From: Verrucomicrobiota bacterium
GTDB taxonomy: Bacteria; Verrucomicrobiota; Verrucomicrobiia; Opitutales; Opitutaceae
Assembly (NCBI GenBank): GCA_016721945.1
Contig: JADKHC010000001.1
Coordinates: 62,001-126,000 of the forward strand
Direction of reading: 5' to 3'
DNA: 64,000 nucleotides
Every line of letters starts with the position of its first letter. Positions within the stretch are counted from its first letter, which is position 1. The notes below the pieces were generated by a model that saw nothing but the letters and a program-made list of their open reading frames with translations, was not told the DNA's origin and did not search any database. A program made the translations under genes and the position numbers. Positions 9,524 through 19,090 of the stretch are shown here, in pieces.

Positions 9524-10201
9524 ATGTCATCGCCCGCACAACCACTCCCGACCGCCACTCTCGACTGGGGACGCACCCGTTACGAAGCCGCCTGGCGCCA
9601 GCAAGAGGAACTCGTCGCCCAACGTATCGCGGGCACGGTTGGCGACACACTCGTTTTCACCGAACACGAAGCCGTATTCACAATTGGGTTACGCAGCGGG
9701 GCCGAGACGAATCTCGTGTGGAACGACGAGCAGCTCTCACGCGAAGGCGTCGAAGTCGTTAAAACCAATCGCGGCGGCGACATCACTTACCACGGCCCGG
9801 GCCAAATCGTTGGTTACCCGATCGTCAGTCTCGCCCCGCGCCAGGATCTGCACGAATACCTGCGTTTCCTCGAACAGGTTTTAATCAACTCCGTCGGCTG
9901 CATCGGGCTCGCCGCCTCGCGCCGCGAAGGCAAAACCGGCATCTGGCTCGGCAAGCGCAAAGTCGCCGCCATCGGCGTCGCCGTGAAGCGCTGGGTCACC
10001 TACCACGGCTTCGCGCTCAACGTGAATTCCAACCTCGCGCATTTTGGCGGTATCGTACCGTGCGGCATCGGCGCGCAGGAAGGCACCGTCACCTCGCTCC
10101 AGGCCGAACTCGGCCGCCCGTGCGACCTCGCTGAGGTCAAAGCCGTGCTCACCCGCGAGTTCTGGACGCTTTGGCCCGAGTTTATCGCCGGTCGCGCGTG
10201 A
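9524..10201 (+). CDS. lipB: Octanoyltransferase LipB
   Basis: 225 residues. LipB moves the octanoyl group from acyl carrier protein to lipoyl domains, the first step of endogenous lipoate synthesis in the cytoplasm. RGGDITYHGPGQIVGYP is the substrate-site signature. The catalytic dyad is visible as K146 (KRKVAAIGV) and C180 (GGIVPCGI). It lies about 100 bp upstream of lipA on the same strand, so the pair supplies both lipoylation steps. Confidence 0.97.
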   Translation: MSSPAQPLPTATLDWGRTRYEAAWRQQEELVAQRIAGTVGDTLVFTEHEAVFTIGLRSGAETNLVWNDEQLSREGVEVVKTNRGGDITYHGPGQIVGYPIVSLAPRQDLHEYLRFLEQVLINSVGCIGLAASRREGKTGIWLGKRKVAAIGVAVKRWVTYHGFALNVNSNLAHFGGIVPCGIGAQEGTVTSLQAELGRPCDLAEVKAVLTREFWTLWPEFIAGRA

Positions 10202-10299
10202 CCGATTTTCTAATCCTAGCCAGCGGCCACTTCAGCGATTCTTATCGCGTGAAAATGAGTGTGCATTGAGCCGAGAAATGCCTTTCCTTGCACCCTTCG

Positions 10300-11196
<897 letters not shown>

Positions 11197-11714
11197 GCGG
11201 CCAGTGCTGCCTAAGCCGTAACGATGCAGTTGAGGGTGGAGCCCGTTGTCCCCAACGGGCTGGTTTGGCAGTAACTCCGATCAAGCCCGATGAGGACATC
11301 GGGCTCCACCTCCTACCTTCTGCACACCGCTCCACGCTGGAGGTCATGTTTCAACTGTATGAATACGGCCAAGCCGAACTAATGCATAGAAGCATACTTG
11401 GGCAATGACACTCACGCAAAGGCGCTGAGGCGCAAAGAGGACCAGGAAGAGGAACGGAAGTTATTTATATTGGTTCGGCAATCTGTGAGTATCTGCGTAA
11501 TCTGCGGATGACCGGTATTCTTTCCATCTTGGCGCCTTTGCGTGAGATGGTTCTCCTTCGAGTCAATTCATCCGGAGATTACACAGATGGACGCAGATTT
11601 TGAACCAGGTCGCCGAAGCGCGAAGGATCAGAGGACCGGAATTGATAAAGCTGGTGCCGTTCCCCGGAAAATCGCACTTTAGCCAACACGCTGGCACCCA
11701 CCAGTTGCTCCTTT
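11197..11714. other. Repeat-rich intergenic region
   Basis: 518 bases with no gene. It holds the double-hairpin element at 11235-11310. A second structure has CTCACGCAAAGGCGC at 11411-11425 inverted at 11532-11546. Between and after these arms lie imperfect copies of the ATCTGCGTAATCTGCGGA type (about 11495-11512) and its inverse (about 11573-11600). Such ACGCAAAGGCGC and ATCTGNGTAATCTG phrases are, from memory, common dispersed repeats in environmental genomes. The promoter of the 11715 gene must lie at the right end but is not clear. Confidence 0.6.
11235..11310 (+). repeat. Double-hairpin (REP/BIME-like) element, copy 1
   Basis: Two GC-rich hairpins are arranged outward: GGAGCCCGTTG...CAACGGGCT and AGCCCGATG...CATCGGGCTCC, with outer ends GGTGGAGCC/GGCTCCACC also complementary. 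The same element occurs at 49527-49603 in the opposite orientation, with nearly identical stems and a different central spacer. Confidence 0.75.
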
Positions 11715-13592
11715 ATGAGTACCCTATCCCGTTTCATTCTGATCGCCGCTCTAGCCATCCCCGCCGTGACAACAACGCTCACCGCCTACGAAAACTTTAA
11801 GATCGCCGTCTATTCGCGCGCCTATGAAACCGCCAAGATGGCCGATCCCGTCTGGCTTGAGGAACGCTGGACGCGCATCTCGCAACAAGTCCACGTAGAC
11901 AAAATCTACCTGGAAACGCATCGCGACACCTTGATCGTTGACGACGCCACGTTGGAAATGGCCAAGAAATTTTTCCTCGCGCACGGCGTACAGGTTGCGG
12001 GCGGGATCACGTTCACGATCGACGAACCGAATCGTTTTCAAACCTTCTGCTACTCCAATCCCGAACATCGCGCCAAGGCCAAACAGATCGCCGAACTCAC
12101 CGCCCGTCATTTCGACGAGTTCATCCTCGACGACTTTTTCTTCACTTCGTGCAAATGCGATCTCTGCGTCAACGCCCGCGGTAACCGCTCGTGGACCGAT
12201 TACCGTCTACAACTCATGACCGAAGCCGCCCGCGATCTCATCATCGGCCCGGCCAAGGCCGTCAACCCGCGCGTCAAAGTCGTGATCAAATACCCGAACT
12301 GGTATGACCATTTTCAGACGCTCGGCTTTAACCTAAAGGATGAGCCAATAATGTTCGACGGCATCCACACCGGCACCGAGACGCGCGACGCCGATGTTTC
12401 GGCCCAACATCTCCAGCCTTATCACGGTTACTCGATCGTTCGCTATTTCGAAAACATCTCACCCGGGCGTAACGGTGGCGGCTGGGTCGACACTTATGGC
12501 AGCAAATATATGGACCGCTACGCCGAGCAGCTTTGGCTAACGCTTTTTGCCAAGGCCCGCGAGCTCACCTTGTTTGATTTTCGTCTCGTAGACGATCCGC
12601 TGAAACCCGAACTACGCGCTCCCTGGCAAGGCAAAGGCACGAGCTTTGACTACGACGCGATGCTGGCCCCGTTCAAGCTCGCCGATGGCACGGTCGTGAA
12701 ACCGTCCACCTACGCGCGCGCCGTCGGGGTGACCTGCGAAGCAGTTGATAAATTCATCGGCAAACTCGGCCGCCCGATCGGACTCAAAAGTTACAAGCCC
12801 TACCACTCTTCCGGCGAAGAGTTTCTCCAGAATTTCCTCGGCATGGCCGGAATTCCCATCGACCTCGTGCCGGAGTTTCCCGCCAACGAAGAAACTATTC
12901 TGCTCACAGCCCAGGCCGCCGAAGATTCCACCATCGTCGCCAAAATTGAAGCCCAGCTCCGCGCCAAGAAAAACGTCATCATTACCTCGGGCTTGTTAAA
13001 GCTTCTCCAAGACCGCGGCCTCAAACACATCGCCGATATCGAAGATTCCGGCCGTGTCGCAGCGGTTAAAAAATTCACCGTTGGCCAGCAGGTTTTCGAC
13101 GGACAGAAAAGTATTCTCATTCCCGAGATCACTTACCGAACCAATGACTCGTGGGAACTCGTCTCCGCGATCGACGGCGACAACGGTTGGCCGCTCCTTC
13201 ACGACGCCGACTACGCGGGCGGACATCTTTTTGTTCTAACCATTCCGGAAAACTTCTCCGATCTCTCCGAAATCCCTGCGCCCGTTCTCTCAGCCGTCCG
13301 AAAAGTTGTCACGGCAAAGTTGCCCGTGCAGCTGGTGGCACCCGGCAAGGTCAGCCTCTTCCTCTACGACAATGATACCTTCATCGTGGAGTCCTTCCTT
13401 GATGAGCCGGTGAACGTCCAAGTGGCCGTCGGCCTCGACCGCCCCGCCATCGAGGATTTGCTGAGCGGCGAAACCATCGTCGGCGAAATCCGCACTGCAG
13501 TCCTTCGTTGGGACGCCGCGCCCGTTCCTGAGAAACGGGTCATGTCGTTCTCGCTCGCACCGCATTCGTACCGCGTATTTCGCTTGAAATAA
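11715..13592 (+). CDS. Secreted TIM-barrel-like protein, putative glycoside hydrolase
   Basis: 625 residues with an N-terminal signal peptide (about 1-24, FILIAALAIPAVTTTLTAYE). The first half alternates strand/helix segments as in (beta/alpha)8 sugar hydrolases: VDKIYLETHRD, VQVAGGITF, FDEFILDDFFF, VKVVIKYPNWY and MFDGIHTGTETRD. Acidic residues at strand ends (DD in FILDDFFF, GTET) are plausible catalytic candidates. A CKCDLC motif after the DD pair could bind a metal. The second half resembles the GATase-like and beta-sandwich regions that follow such barrels. I do not recognise a named family, and the substrate is unknown. A strong terminator follows. Confidence 0.7.
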   Translation: MSTLSRFILIAALAIPAVTTTLTAYENFKIAVYSRAYETAKMADPVWLEERWTRISQQVHVDKIYLETHRDTLIVDDATLEMAKKFFLAHGVQVAGGITFTIDEPNRFQTFCYSNPEHRAKAKQIAELTARHFDEFILDDFFFTSCKCDLCVNARGNRSWTDYRLQLMTEAARDLIIGPAKAVNPRVKVVIKYPNWYDHFQTLGFNLKDEPIMFDGIHTGTETRDADVSAQHLQPYHGYSIVRYFENISPGRNGGGWVDTYGSKYMDRYAEQLWLTLFAKARELTLFDFRLVDDPLKPELRAPWQGKGTSFDYDAMLAPFKLADGTVVKPSTYARAVGVTCEAVDKFIGKLGRPIGLKSYKPYHSSGEEFLQNFLGMAGIPIDLVPEFPANEETILLTAQAAEDSTIVAKIEAQLRAKKNVIITSGLLKLLQDRGLKHIADIEDSGRVAAVKKFTVGQQVFDGQKSILIPEITYRTNDSWELVSAIDGDNGWPLLHDADYAGGHLFVLTIPENFSDLSEIPAPVLSAVRKVVTAKLPVQLVAPGKVSLFLYDNDTFIVESFLDEPVNVQVAVGLDRPAIEDLLSGETIVGEIRTAVLRWDAAPVPEKRVMSFSLAPHSYRVFRLK

Positions 13593-13645
13593 GCCCTAAC
13601 GACAATGGTTCGGCGTTGGGCAGCCCCACGCGACGCGCTCCGCTT

Positions 13646-13693
13646 CGGCCGGTGACTGTGTTTAGCAGGCTAAGCCGTCACCGGCCGTTTTTT
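13646..13693 (+). terminator. Rho-independent terminator
   Basis: CGGCCGGTGAC (13646-13656) pairs with GTCACCGGCCG (13677-13687), followed by six T (13688-13693). It ends the transcript of the 11715-13592 gene, and the next gene starts at 13730. Confidence 0.88.
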
Positions 13694-13729
13694 CGTGTCT
13701 TCCTCGTTCGCTCACGACAGTTTGTTGCC

Positions 13730-14500
13730 ATGAAAACCCGCCAAGAGATCGTCGAGAACTGGCTCCCGCGGTACACCGGCGTGCCGTTGAAAGATTTTGG
13801 TGACTACATTCTGCTCACCAATTTTGACCATTACGTGAAGCTCTTCGCGCAGTGGCATCGCGTTCCAGTGCATGGCAAAGACCGCCCGATGATGAGCGCA
13901 ACTGCTGGCCGGATCTCGATCATCAACTTCGGCATGGGCAGCGCCACGGCGGCCACGGTCATGGACTTGCTCAGCGCGATCAAACCCAAGGCCGTGCTTT
14001 TCCTCGGGAAATGCGGCGGCATCAAACATCGCGCCGAACTCGGCGACCTCATCCTTCCCATTGCAGCGATCCGCGGCGAAGGCACGAGCAACGATTATTT
14101 TCCGCCTGAGGTGCCAGCGCTGCCGGCGTTCGCGCTGCAAAAAGCAATTTCGACCACCATTCGCGATCACAAACGCGATTACTGGACCGGCACTGTTTAC
14201 ACGACCAACCGCCGCGTATGGGAACATGATAATCAGTTCAAAAAGTACCTGAAAAAAATCCGCGCCATGGCCGTCGACATGGAAACCGCCACGATTTTCA
14301 TGTGCGGCTTTTTCAACGAAACGCCGACCGGCGCGCTCCTGCTCGTGAGCGACCAGCCGATGGTTCCCGAGGGCATCAAGACCGCCGAGAGCGACCACGC
14401 GATCGATGTGACTTTTGTGACCAGTCACCTAAAAATCGGCATCGATTCGCTCAAGCAACTCATCAATAAGGGCCTCACGGTCAAACATCTGAAGTTCTGA
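13730..14500 (+). CDS. amn: AMP nucleosidase, short form
   Basis: 256 residues from ATG 13730. The frame extends upstream to 13616, but that part is the terminator hairpin. The fold is that of the nucleoside phosphorylase/hydrolase superfamily: GRISIINFGMGSATAATVMD (substrate loop), AVLFLGKCGGIKH, and the C-terminal AVDMETATIF with LLLVSDQP. It matches the short AMP nucleosidases of Bacteroidetes and related bacteria, which lack the N-terminal regulatory domain of E. coli Amn. It hydrolyses AMP to adenine and ribose 5-phosphate, controlling the adenylate pool. Confidence 0.88.
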   Translation: MKTRQEIVENWLPRYTGVPLKDFGDYILLTNFDHYVKLFAQWHRVPVHGKDRPMMSATAGRISIINFGMGSATAATVMDLLSAIKPKAVLFLGKCGGIKHRAELGDLILPIAAIRGEGTSNDYFPPEVPALPAFALQKAISTTIRDHKRDYWTGTVYTTNRRVWEHDNQFKKYLKKIRAMAVDMETATIFMCGFFNETPTGALLLVSDQPMVPEGIKTAESDHAIDVTFVTSHLKIGIDSLKQLINKGLTVKHLKF

Positions 14501-14551
14501 TCCCAGCGCGCTCTGCTCCTCGCGAACCCGCTCCGATACCGCCCCGTCGAC

Positions 14552-15412
14552 ATGGATCCTCACTCACGGAAAACCGAACCATTATTAACCGCCATACCGC
14601 CGGTAAATCCCAGACAGAACTGCCATCCCCAACGGTCAAAGATGTATTATGCCTGGGTGGTATTCTTTCATTCGATCAACCTAGCAACACTCATACTGCT
14701 CCTGACGCAGCACTACGGCTGGGCGCTCGCGATTTTCTTCCTGCCCGCCCCTTGGTACATGATTCAGATTATGAAAGCCTCGGCTCGTGCGCTCGGGCCC
14801 GCGATCACACGTTTCGCAACGCAACGCCGCGAAGTATGGCTCACAATCGACGACGGACCCGATCCAGCAAGTACACCTAAAATTCTCGCCCAGCTCGAAG
14901 CCCGGGGCGCGCATGCCACATTTTTTCTCATCGGGAACAAAGTGCAACGTCACCCGGAACTCGTCGCCGAAATCCTCCGCCACGGCCACACCATCGGCAA
15001 CCACACCCAGTCGCATCCTTGCAGTTGGTTCTGGATCGCCTCGGCAAAAAAGACTGCCGAAGAAATCGATACCTGCGCTCAAACGTTACGCGCCGCAGGT
15101 GCTGGCAACACCCCGCTCTTTCGTCCACCGGTCGGCCTGAAAAACCATGCACTCCATCAACAACTCGCCCAACGCAGCCTCGATCTTGTGCTGTGGAGCG
15201 CACGCGGTTTTGACGCTGTAACCCACAATCCGGCGAAAGTCCTTGCCCGCATCACCGCCGATCTTCAGCCCGGTGCCATCATCCTCATCCACGAAAAATC
15301 GTCGGTGACTGCCGGAGAAAAAGAACTGCTCCCCGCCCTGCTCGATCACCTCGCACGCGAGGACTACCGCAGCGTGATTCCACCCGCCGAGGCCTTACTG
15401 CGAGAGATTTAA
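14552..15412 (+). CDS. Polysaccharide deacetylase (NodB domain), membrane-anchored
   Basis: 286 residues from ATG 14552, or 256 from ATG 14642. Hydrophobic segments at about residues 34-66 place the N-terminus in the membrane. The NodB motifs are present: TIDDGPD (catalytic base and metal Asp), HTIGNHTQSHP (metal His pair), FRPPVG, and LILIHE near the C-terminus (catalytic His). Such enzymes remove N- or O-acetyl groups from cell-wall or surface polysaccharide using a divalent metal. The substrate here is unknown. Confidence 0.9.
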   Translation: MDPHSRKTEPLLTAIPPVNPRQNCHPQRSKMYYAWVVFFHSINLATLILLLTQHYGWALAIFFLPAPWYMIQIMKASARALGPAITRFATQRREVWLTIDDGPDPASTPKILAQLEARGAHATFFLIGNKVQRHPELVAEILRHGHTIGNHTQSHPCSWFWIASAKKTAEEIDTCAQTLRAAGAGNTPLFRPPVGLKNHALHQQLAQRSLDLVLWSARGFDAVTHNPAKVLARITADLQPGAIILIHEKSSVTAGEKELLPALLDHLAREDYRSVIPPAEALLREI

Positions 15413-15569
15413 GCCACATACCAGCAGGAGATTCTGGATGCTGGTTTTGGCTAAATTGCTGTATGGTTAACGCTACCGAAAGATTTCCGGTAACTCTTCA
15501 GCTTTTTTTTAGAATATGTAGTCAGCCGCACTTCATTCACCGAAGTGCGATTATCCTCCAGCTGTCTCC

Positions 15570-16379
15570 ATGCTCTCCTCCTCTGTCAAAACCTGCGGCT
15601 CGTCCAAGACACAGGGGCCCCTTTGGGGTCGCCACGCCAACGACTGGCTGAAAATCCAAGAACCACAATCCCTCGCGCTCTACAACGTCGTGCTCAAAGC
15701 CCTCGCGCTCACCCGTGATTCAACGCTTCTCGACGTCGGTTGCGGTGCCGGGATGTTTTGTGAACTCGCCGCGTTAAGAGGCACCAGCGTGATGGGCCTC
15801 GATGCCAGCAGCAGCCTGATCGACCACGCCCGGCATCGCGCCCTGCGCTCAACATTTTTCGAAGGTGAAATGGAAGCCATGCCTTTCGTCGGACAGACTT
15901 TCGACGTCGTCACACTGCTCAATTCGCTCCAGCATGCCACCACGCCGCTCCAGGTACTCAGTGAAGCTCGGCGTGTTCTGCGGCCCGGTGGCCGTATCGC
16001 CATCGCCGCCTGGGCCCGGCCGGAAAAGTGCCATATAGCCGGCTACTTCCGCGCTCTTGACGAACTATTACCAGTCGCCACACCCAATACGCCTGCCGCC
16101 TTTGCCTTCTCCACCGAAGGGGCCATCGGCAAACTCGTATCTAAAGCAGGCTTCGCCAAACTCCTCGAAGCCCAGGCCCTCACAATTTGGGATTACCCCG
16201 ACGAAGATACCGCCCTGCGTGGACTGCTCTCCTTCGGCACTGCCACCCAGGCGGTCGACTGCGCAGGCGAGGAACGCGTCCGCGAGGTCATCAGGAAATT
16301 TCTCAAACCCTATCGCCTGCCACGCGGCGGCTACCGTCTCGAAAACGCCTTCCGATACCTCATCGCTCAACGCGCCTGA
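15570..16379 (+). CDS. Class I SAM-dependent methyltransferase
   Basis: 269 residues. SAM-binding motif I is LLDVGCGAGMFCELAA. Motif II region VMGLDASSSLI and motif III RVLRPGGRIAIAAWARPE follow, all typical of UbiE/Methyltransf_11 proteins. The start WGRHANDWLKIQEP is common in small-molecule methyltransferases of this group. The methyl acceptor is not predictable. An 8-bp hairpin (CGCACTTC 15527-15534 with GAAGTGCG 15542-15549) lies just upstream of the start. The 3' end overlaps the convergent P-type ATPase by 13 bp. Confidence 0.88.
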   Translation: MLSSSVKTCGSSKTQGPLWGRHANDWLKIQEPQSLALYNVVLKALALTRDSTLLDVGCGAGMFCELAALRGTSVMGLDASSSLIDHARHRALRSTFFEGEMEAMPFVGQTFDVVTLLNSLQHATTPLQVLSEARRVLRPGGRIAIAAWARPEKCHIAGYFRALDELLPVATPNTPAAFAFSTEGAIGKLVSKAGFAKLLEAQALTIWDYPDEDTALRGLLSFGTATQAVDCAGEERVREVIRKFLKPYRLPRGGYRLENAFRYLIAQRA

Positions 16380-18379
16380 GCCGAATCCCGGCCAGTCCGC
16401 AACGCGTTAACAGAGACAATAACGCTCGATCCCAGCATGAGCAACGCTGCCGCGACCGGATGTAACATCCCGGCCGCTGCCAGCGCCATGCCCGCAATAT
16501 TGTAAGCTGAGGCAAACAGCAAATTCGTCCTGATGCTTTGCCTCGCCGCCCGGGCTAAAATAATCGCCCGCGGCAAAAACCGCAGATCGTCGCCCACAAA
16601 AACCGCCATCGACGAGGCTCGCGCCAAATCCGCGCCGCCACGCATCGCGATCGACCCTTGCGCCCCACTCATGGCGGCCGCGTCGTTGATCCCGTCGCCG
16701 ACAAACAAGACCGTCCGACCCGAGCCCACCAGTTCCACGATCCGCTGATGCTTTTGCGCCGGACTCAAACCAGCGCGTACCGCGACCACCGTACCTAGAA
16801 CTTCCGCCGCCCGCGGATCGCCGCTCAACACCTCGGTCTGGATTCCAAGCGCACGCAATCCGCCCAGCGTCTCGTCCAGCCCATCGCGCCAACGCTCCTC
16901 CAACTCCACCGTCGCAGCCAACTCCCCATCGACAAAAACATAAACCTCCTTCCCTGAAAAAGTGTCACGTAATACGTGACACTGCTCTTGGTCTCCCAAA
17001 GACGCCTCCCCCACCGCCACCACAGCGTACCTGCCGTCATCATCCAGCGCTACCTGCGCTTTCACGCCTTGCCCCGCCACGATCTGTCGCTCCGTCACCA
17101 CCATGGTCTGCGGAAAAGTGTCACGTAATACGTGACACTTTTCCCGCAACGCCTGCGCTATTGGGTGCGCTAATCCGGCCTCGATCTCGGCCACTGCCGA
17201 TTTTAGCCATGCTTCCCGGTCGTGAAAAGCTGGCTCGATTCTCCAGGTTTTAACCGAAAGTGCATCAGTCGACAGCGTACCCGTTTTGTCGATACAGAGT
17301 TGGTCGACCCGCGCCAGCACATCGAGAAAATCGCCCGTCCGCGTCACTAGTCCCAGCTTCGCCAGCCGCGCCAGCCCGCCCCATACTGCAACTGGTGTGG
17401 CCAAACCCATCGCACAGGGACAAGCAACCAGCAACACCGCCATCGCGTTGAACAACGCCCGGTCCCACGGGCCGTGCGTATACCACCAGGTAAACGTGGC
17501 AACGCTAACACCAACCACCAGCGGTAAAAACCACGCCATCAATCGATCCGCCTGCTGCTGCAAACGTGAAGGCGCCAGCCGTGCTTTGCCGACCACATCG
17601 AGGATCGCATCCAGCTTTCGCACTCCACCCGACGCACCAATATCAAACGAGCCATCGACCGAAAAAGTCCCGGCTAGCACACGATCACCCGGCCCGCGCG
17701 GCTCTGGCCGCCATTCGCCCGTCATCGAGGTTTCCTGCACGTAACCGCGCCCAGAAAGAATTTCTCCATCGACGGAAATCGCACCACCCGGAGCCACCCG
17801 CACCCGCGCACCGGCAGCCAGCTCGGAGATCCGGCAGCGCTTAACCGAACCATCCGCCTGTACTACCTCGCACCATTCGAATTTTTCGCGAGTATCATCC
17901 ACCGCCCGCAACGCCGCCACCCGGCTGCGCGCACCCAACATTTTCCCCACGGTATGCACCACGATCAGGATGGCCACGACTTCATAGTAGACCGAGCCGG
18001 CCTTGGTAAACGTACTCACCAACGATCCGAAAAGCGCTCCCAGCAACGTTATCAAAAAAAGCAGGTCGATGCCAATTTCCCGCTCACGTACTGACGCCCA
18101 AGCTGACCGAACCAGATCGCCGCCCAGAAAGACCAGCGCCCCCAATGCCGATAGAATCAAGATGCCATGCACAACCACGTAAGCCAAACCATCGATCTCC
18201 GACAAGTTGACCGACAGACTGAACACCATGGCCTGTCCCGCCACCGTCGCCCCCGCGCCAATCCGCAACCAACCACGATCCACCAATCGCTGATCCGCCT
18301 GCAAGCCAGGCTCACGACTCGGCCCATTCACATCCGTTTGCATGGGGGGGATCGAATCTGCAACGCGGTTTTCAGACAC
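16367..18379 (-). CDS. Heavy-metal P1B-type ATPase (copper-type), with two in-frame palindromic inserts
   Basis: 670 residues from GTG 18379; ATG 18343 is the alternative. It has the P1B core: TGE in the actuator domain (TSMTGEW), metal motif C320-P-C322 (VACPCAMGLATP), phosphorylation D364 (DKTGT), HP in the nucleotide domain (GLAHPIA) and GDGINDAAAM. CPC suggests Cu(I) or Ag(I) export. No N-terminal HMA CxxC domain is visible, so it is shorter than CopA. Oddly, the peptide CHVLRDTF occurs twice in the nucleotide-binding domain (about residues 415-422 and 466-473), each encoded by a palindromic repeat. Near the oxidase genes it could feed copper to them (CcoI/FixI-like), but that is inference. 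Confidence 0.93.
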   Translation of the reverse strand: MSENRVADSIPPMQTDVNGPSREPGLQADQRLVDRGWLRIGAGATVAGQAMVFSLSVNLSEIDGLAYVVVHGILILSALGALVFLGGDLVRSAWASVREREIGIDLLFLITLLGALFGSLVSTFTKAGSVYYEVVAILIVVHTVGKMLGARSRVAALRAVDDTREKFEWCEVVQADGSVKRCRISELAAGARVRVAPGGAISVDGEILSGRGYVQETSMTGEWRPEPRGPGDRVLAGTFSVDGSFDIGASGGVRKLDAILDVVGKARLAPSRLQQQADRLMAWFLPLVVGVSVATFTWWYTHGPWDRALFNAMAVLLVACPCAMGLATPVAVWGGLARLAKLGLVTRTGDFLDVLARVDQLCIDKTGTLSTDALSVKTWRIEPAFHDREAWLKSAVAEIEAGLAHPIAQALREKCHVLRDTFPQTMVVTERQIVAGQGVKAQVALDDDGRYAVVAVGEASLGDQEQCHVLRDTFSGKEVYVFVDGELAATVELEERWRDGLDETLGGLRALGIQTEVLSGDPRAAEVLGTVVAVRAGLSPAQKHQRIVELVGSGRTVLFVGDGINDAAAMSGAQGSIAMRGGADLARASSMAVFVGDDLRFLPRAIILARAARQSIRTNLLFASAYNIAGMALAAAGMLHPVAAALLMLGSSVIVSVNALRTGRDSAQAR
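16961..16983. repeat. Palindromic element inside the ATPase gene, copy 1
   Basis: Arms AGTGTCACGTA (16961-16971) and TACGTGACACT (16973-16983) with one central base form a near-perfect 23-bp palindrome. On the coding strand it adds CHVLRDTF in frame, between SLGDQEQ and the conserved strand KEVYVFVDGE. Confidence 0.85.
17112..17144. repeat. Palindromic element inside the ATPase gene, copy 2
   Basis: A 33-bp palindrome with 16-bp perfect arms (GGAAAAGTGTCACGTA at 17112-17127, its complement at 17129-17144) around one central base. The core matches copy 1 exactly, in the same frame, again encoding CHVLRDTF in a loop between ALREK and MVVTERQIVAGQG. Confidence 0.88.
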
Positions 18380-18869
18380 GGCGGGCTCGAAGGAGTTGTT
18401 GAAGAAAGCTCCGGTCTGCGGTGTCTTTTTCGCGCGGGCTTTGCTTCATCTTGAGCATGAGTTCGGCACCGGCAAAACGAATGGGCACACCTTCAATGAC
18501 CTCGGTTTCGATCCCGCTCACGGCATCTTCGTAACGTAGGCCACAGGCTTCGGTCATAAGATCCACGGTGATGTCATCATTCACCCGAACCACAACCCAT
18601 TGGGCGATGTCTTCGTCACCCAGTTCGCGAATGGCGTGGTCCGGCAATATATCGAGCGCTTGTTTAACAAGAGCCTGGTTCGCGAGATCTCGCGCAATCA
18701 GCAGATCGATATCTTCCGTGGCACGCACGAAACCAAGCCGATTGATGGCAAAACCACCGACAACAACGTAAGCAACCTCCAGCCGGTTGAGTTCGCGCGC
18801 GAGCGAAACTAGATCCGCATCTGTAGGGACGCGGGTTACTTCCCGCTGCGGTTCAAGTTCGCCGTCCAT
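18372..18869 (-). CDS. Nucleotidyltransferase-fold protein, possible module partner
   Basis: 165 residues from ATG 18869; the frame is open further upstream, but there it overlaps the preceding small gene. VAYVVVGGFAINRLGFVRATEDIDLLI carries the GG and DxD signature of minimal nucleotidyltransferases (MNT/AbiEii-like). A third acidic residue lies in ITVDLM. It overlaps by 34 bp the upstream 68-residue gene and slightly overlaps the start of the P-ATPase. Such NTases often pair with a small protein in toxin-antitoxin-like loci. Function here is inferred only from fold and layout. Confidence 0.75.
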   Translation of the reverse strand: MDGELEPQREVTRVPTDADLVSLARELNRLEVAYVVVGGFAINRLGFVRATEDIDLLIARDLANQALVKQALDILPDHAIRELGDEDIAQWVVVRVNDDITVDLMTEACGLRYEDAVSGIETEVIEGVPIRFAGAELMLKMKQSPREKDTADRSFLQQLLRARRV

Positions 18870-19042
18870 GTCGTGCAAGCTTCGTTGGTCGCAAACCGGT
18901 AAACACCCTTCGGCTGACCGCGACCTTTCGCGAGTTGAGCCGCCGTGCGTTGAAGTCGGGCAAAACGCTGCCACGGGGTTTTATTCAACTGGCCAAGAAC
19001 TTTGATCTCGGGTGTTTCCACAGGGGTAAAATGCGCGCTCAC
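18836..19042 (-). CDS. Small basic protein upstream of the nucleotidyltransferase
   Basis: 68 residues with a basic middle section and the C-terminal pattern PKGVYRFATNEACTTW. I recognise this as the PxGVyrFxSxEEAxxW ending of small proteins commonly encoded directly before nucleotidyltransferases. Its 3' end overlaps the nucleotidyltransferase start by 34 bp, indicating coupled translation. No enzyme motif is present. It could be the partner of an antitoxin-like or tRNA/nucleotide-modifying pair. Confidence 0.65.
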   Translation of the reverse strand: MSAHFTPVETPEIKVLGQLNKTPWQRFARLQRTAAQLAKGRGQPKGVYRFATNEACTTWTANLNRSGK

Positions 19043-19090
19043 CGGATTGCGTCAAGCGCCGCCAAGGACACAGCCGAAAGGCCCCCTGAG

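Noticed and set aside
13616..13729. Upstream start for the AMP nucleosidase
   Set aside because: The extension runs through a strong terminator hairpin and encodes non-conserved Arg-rich residues.
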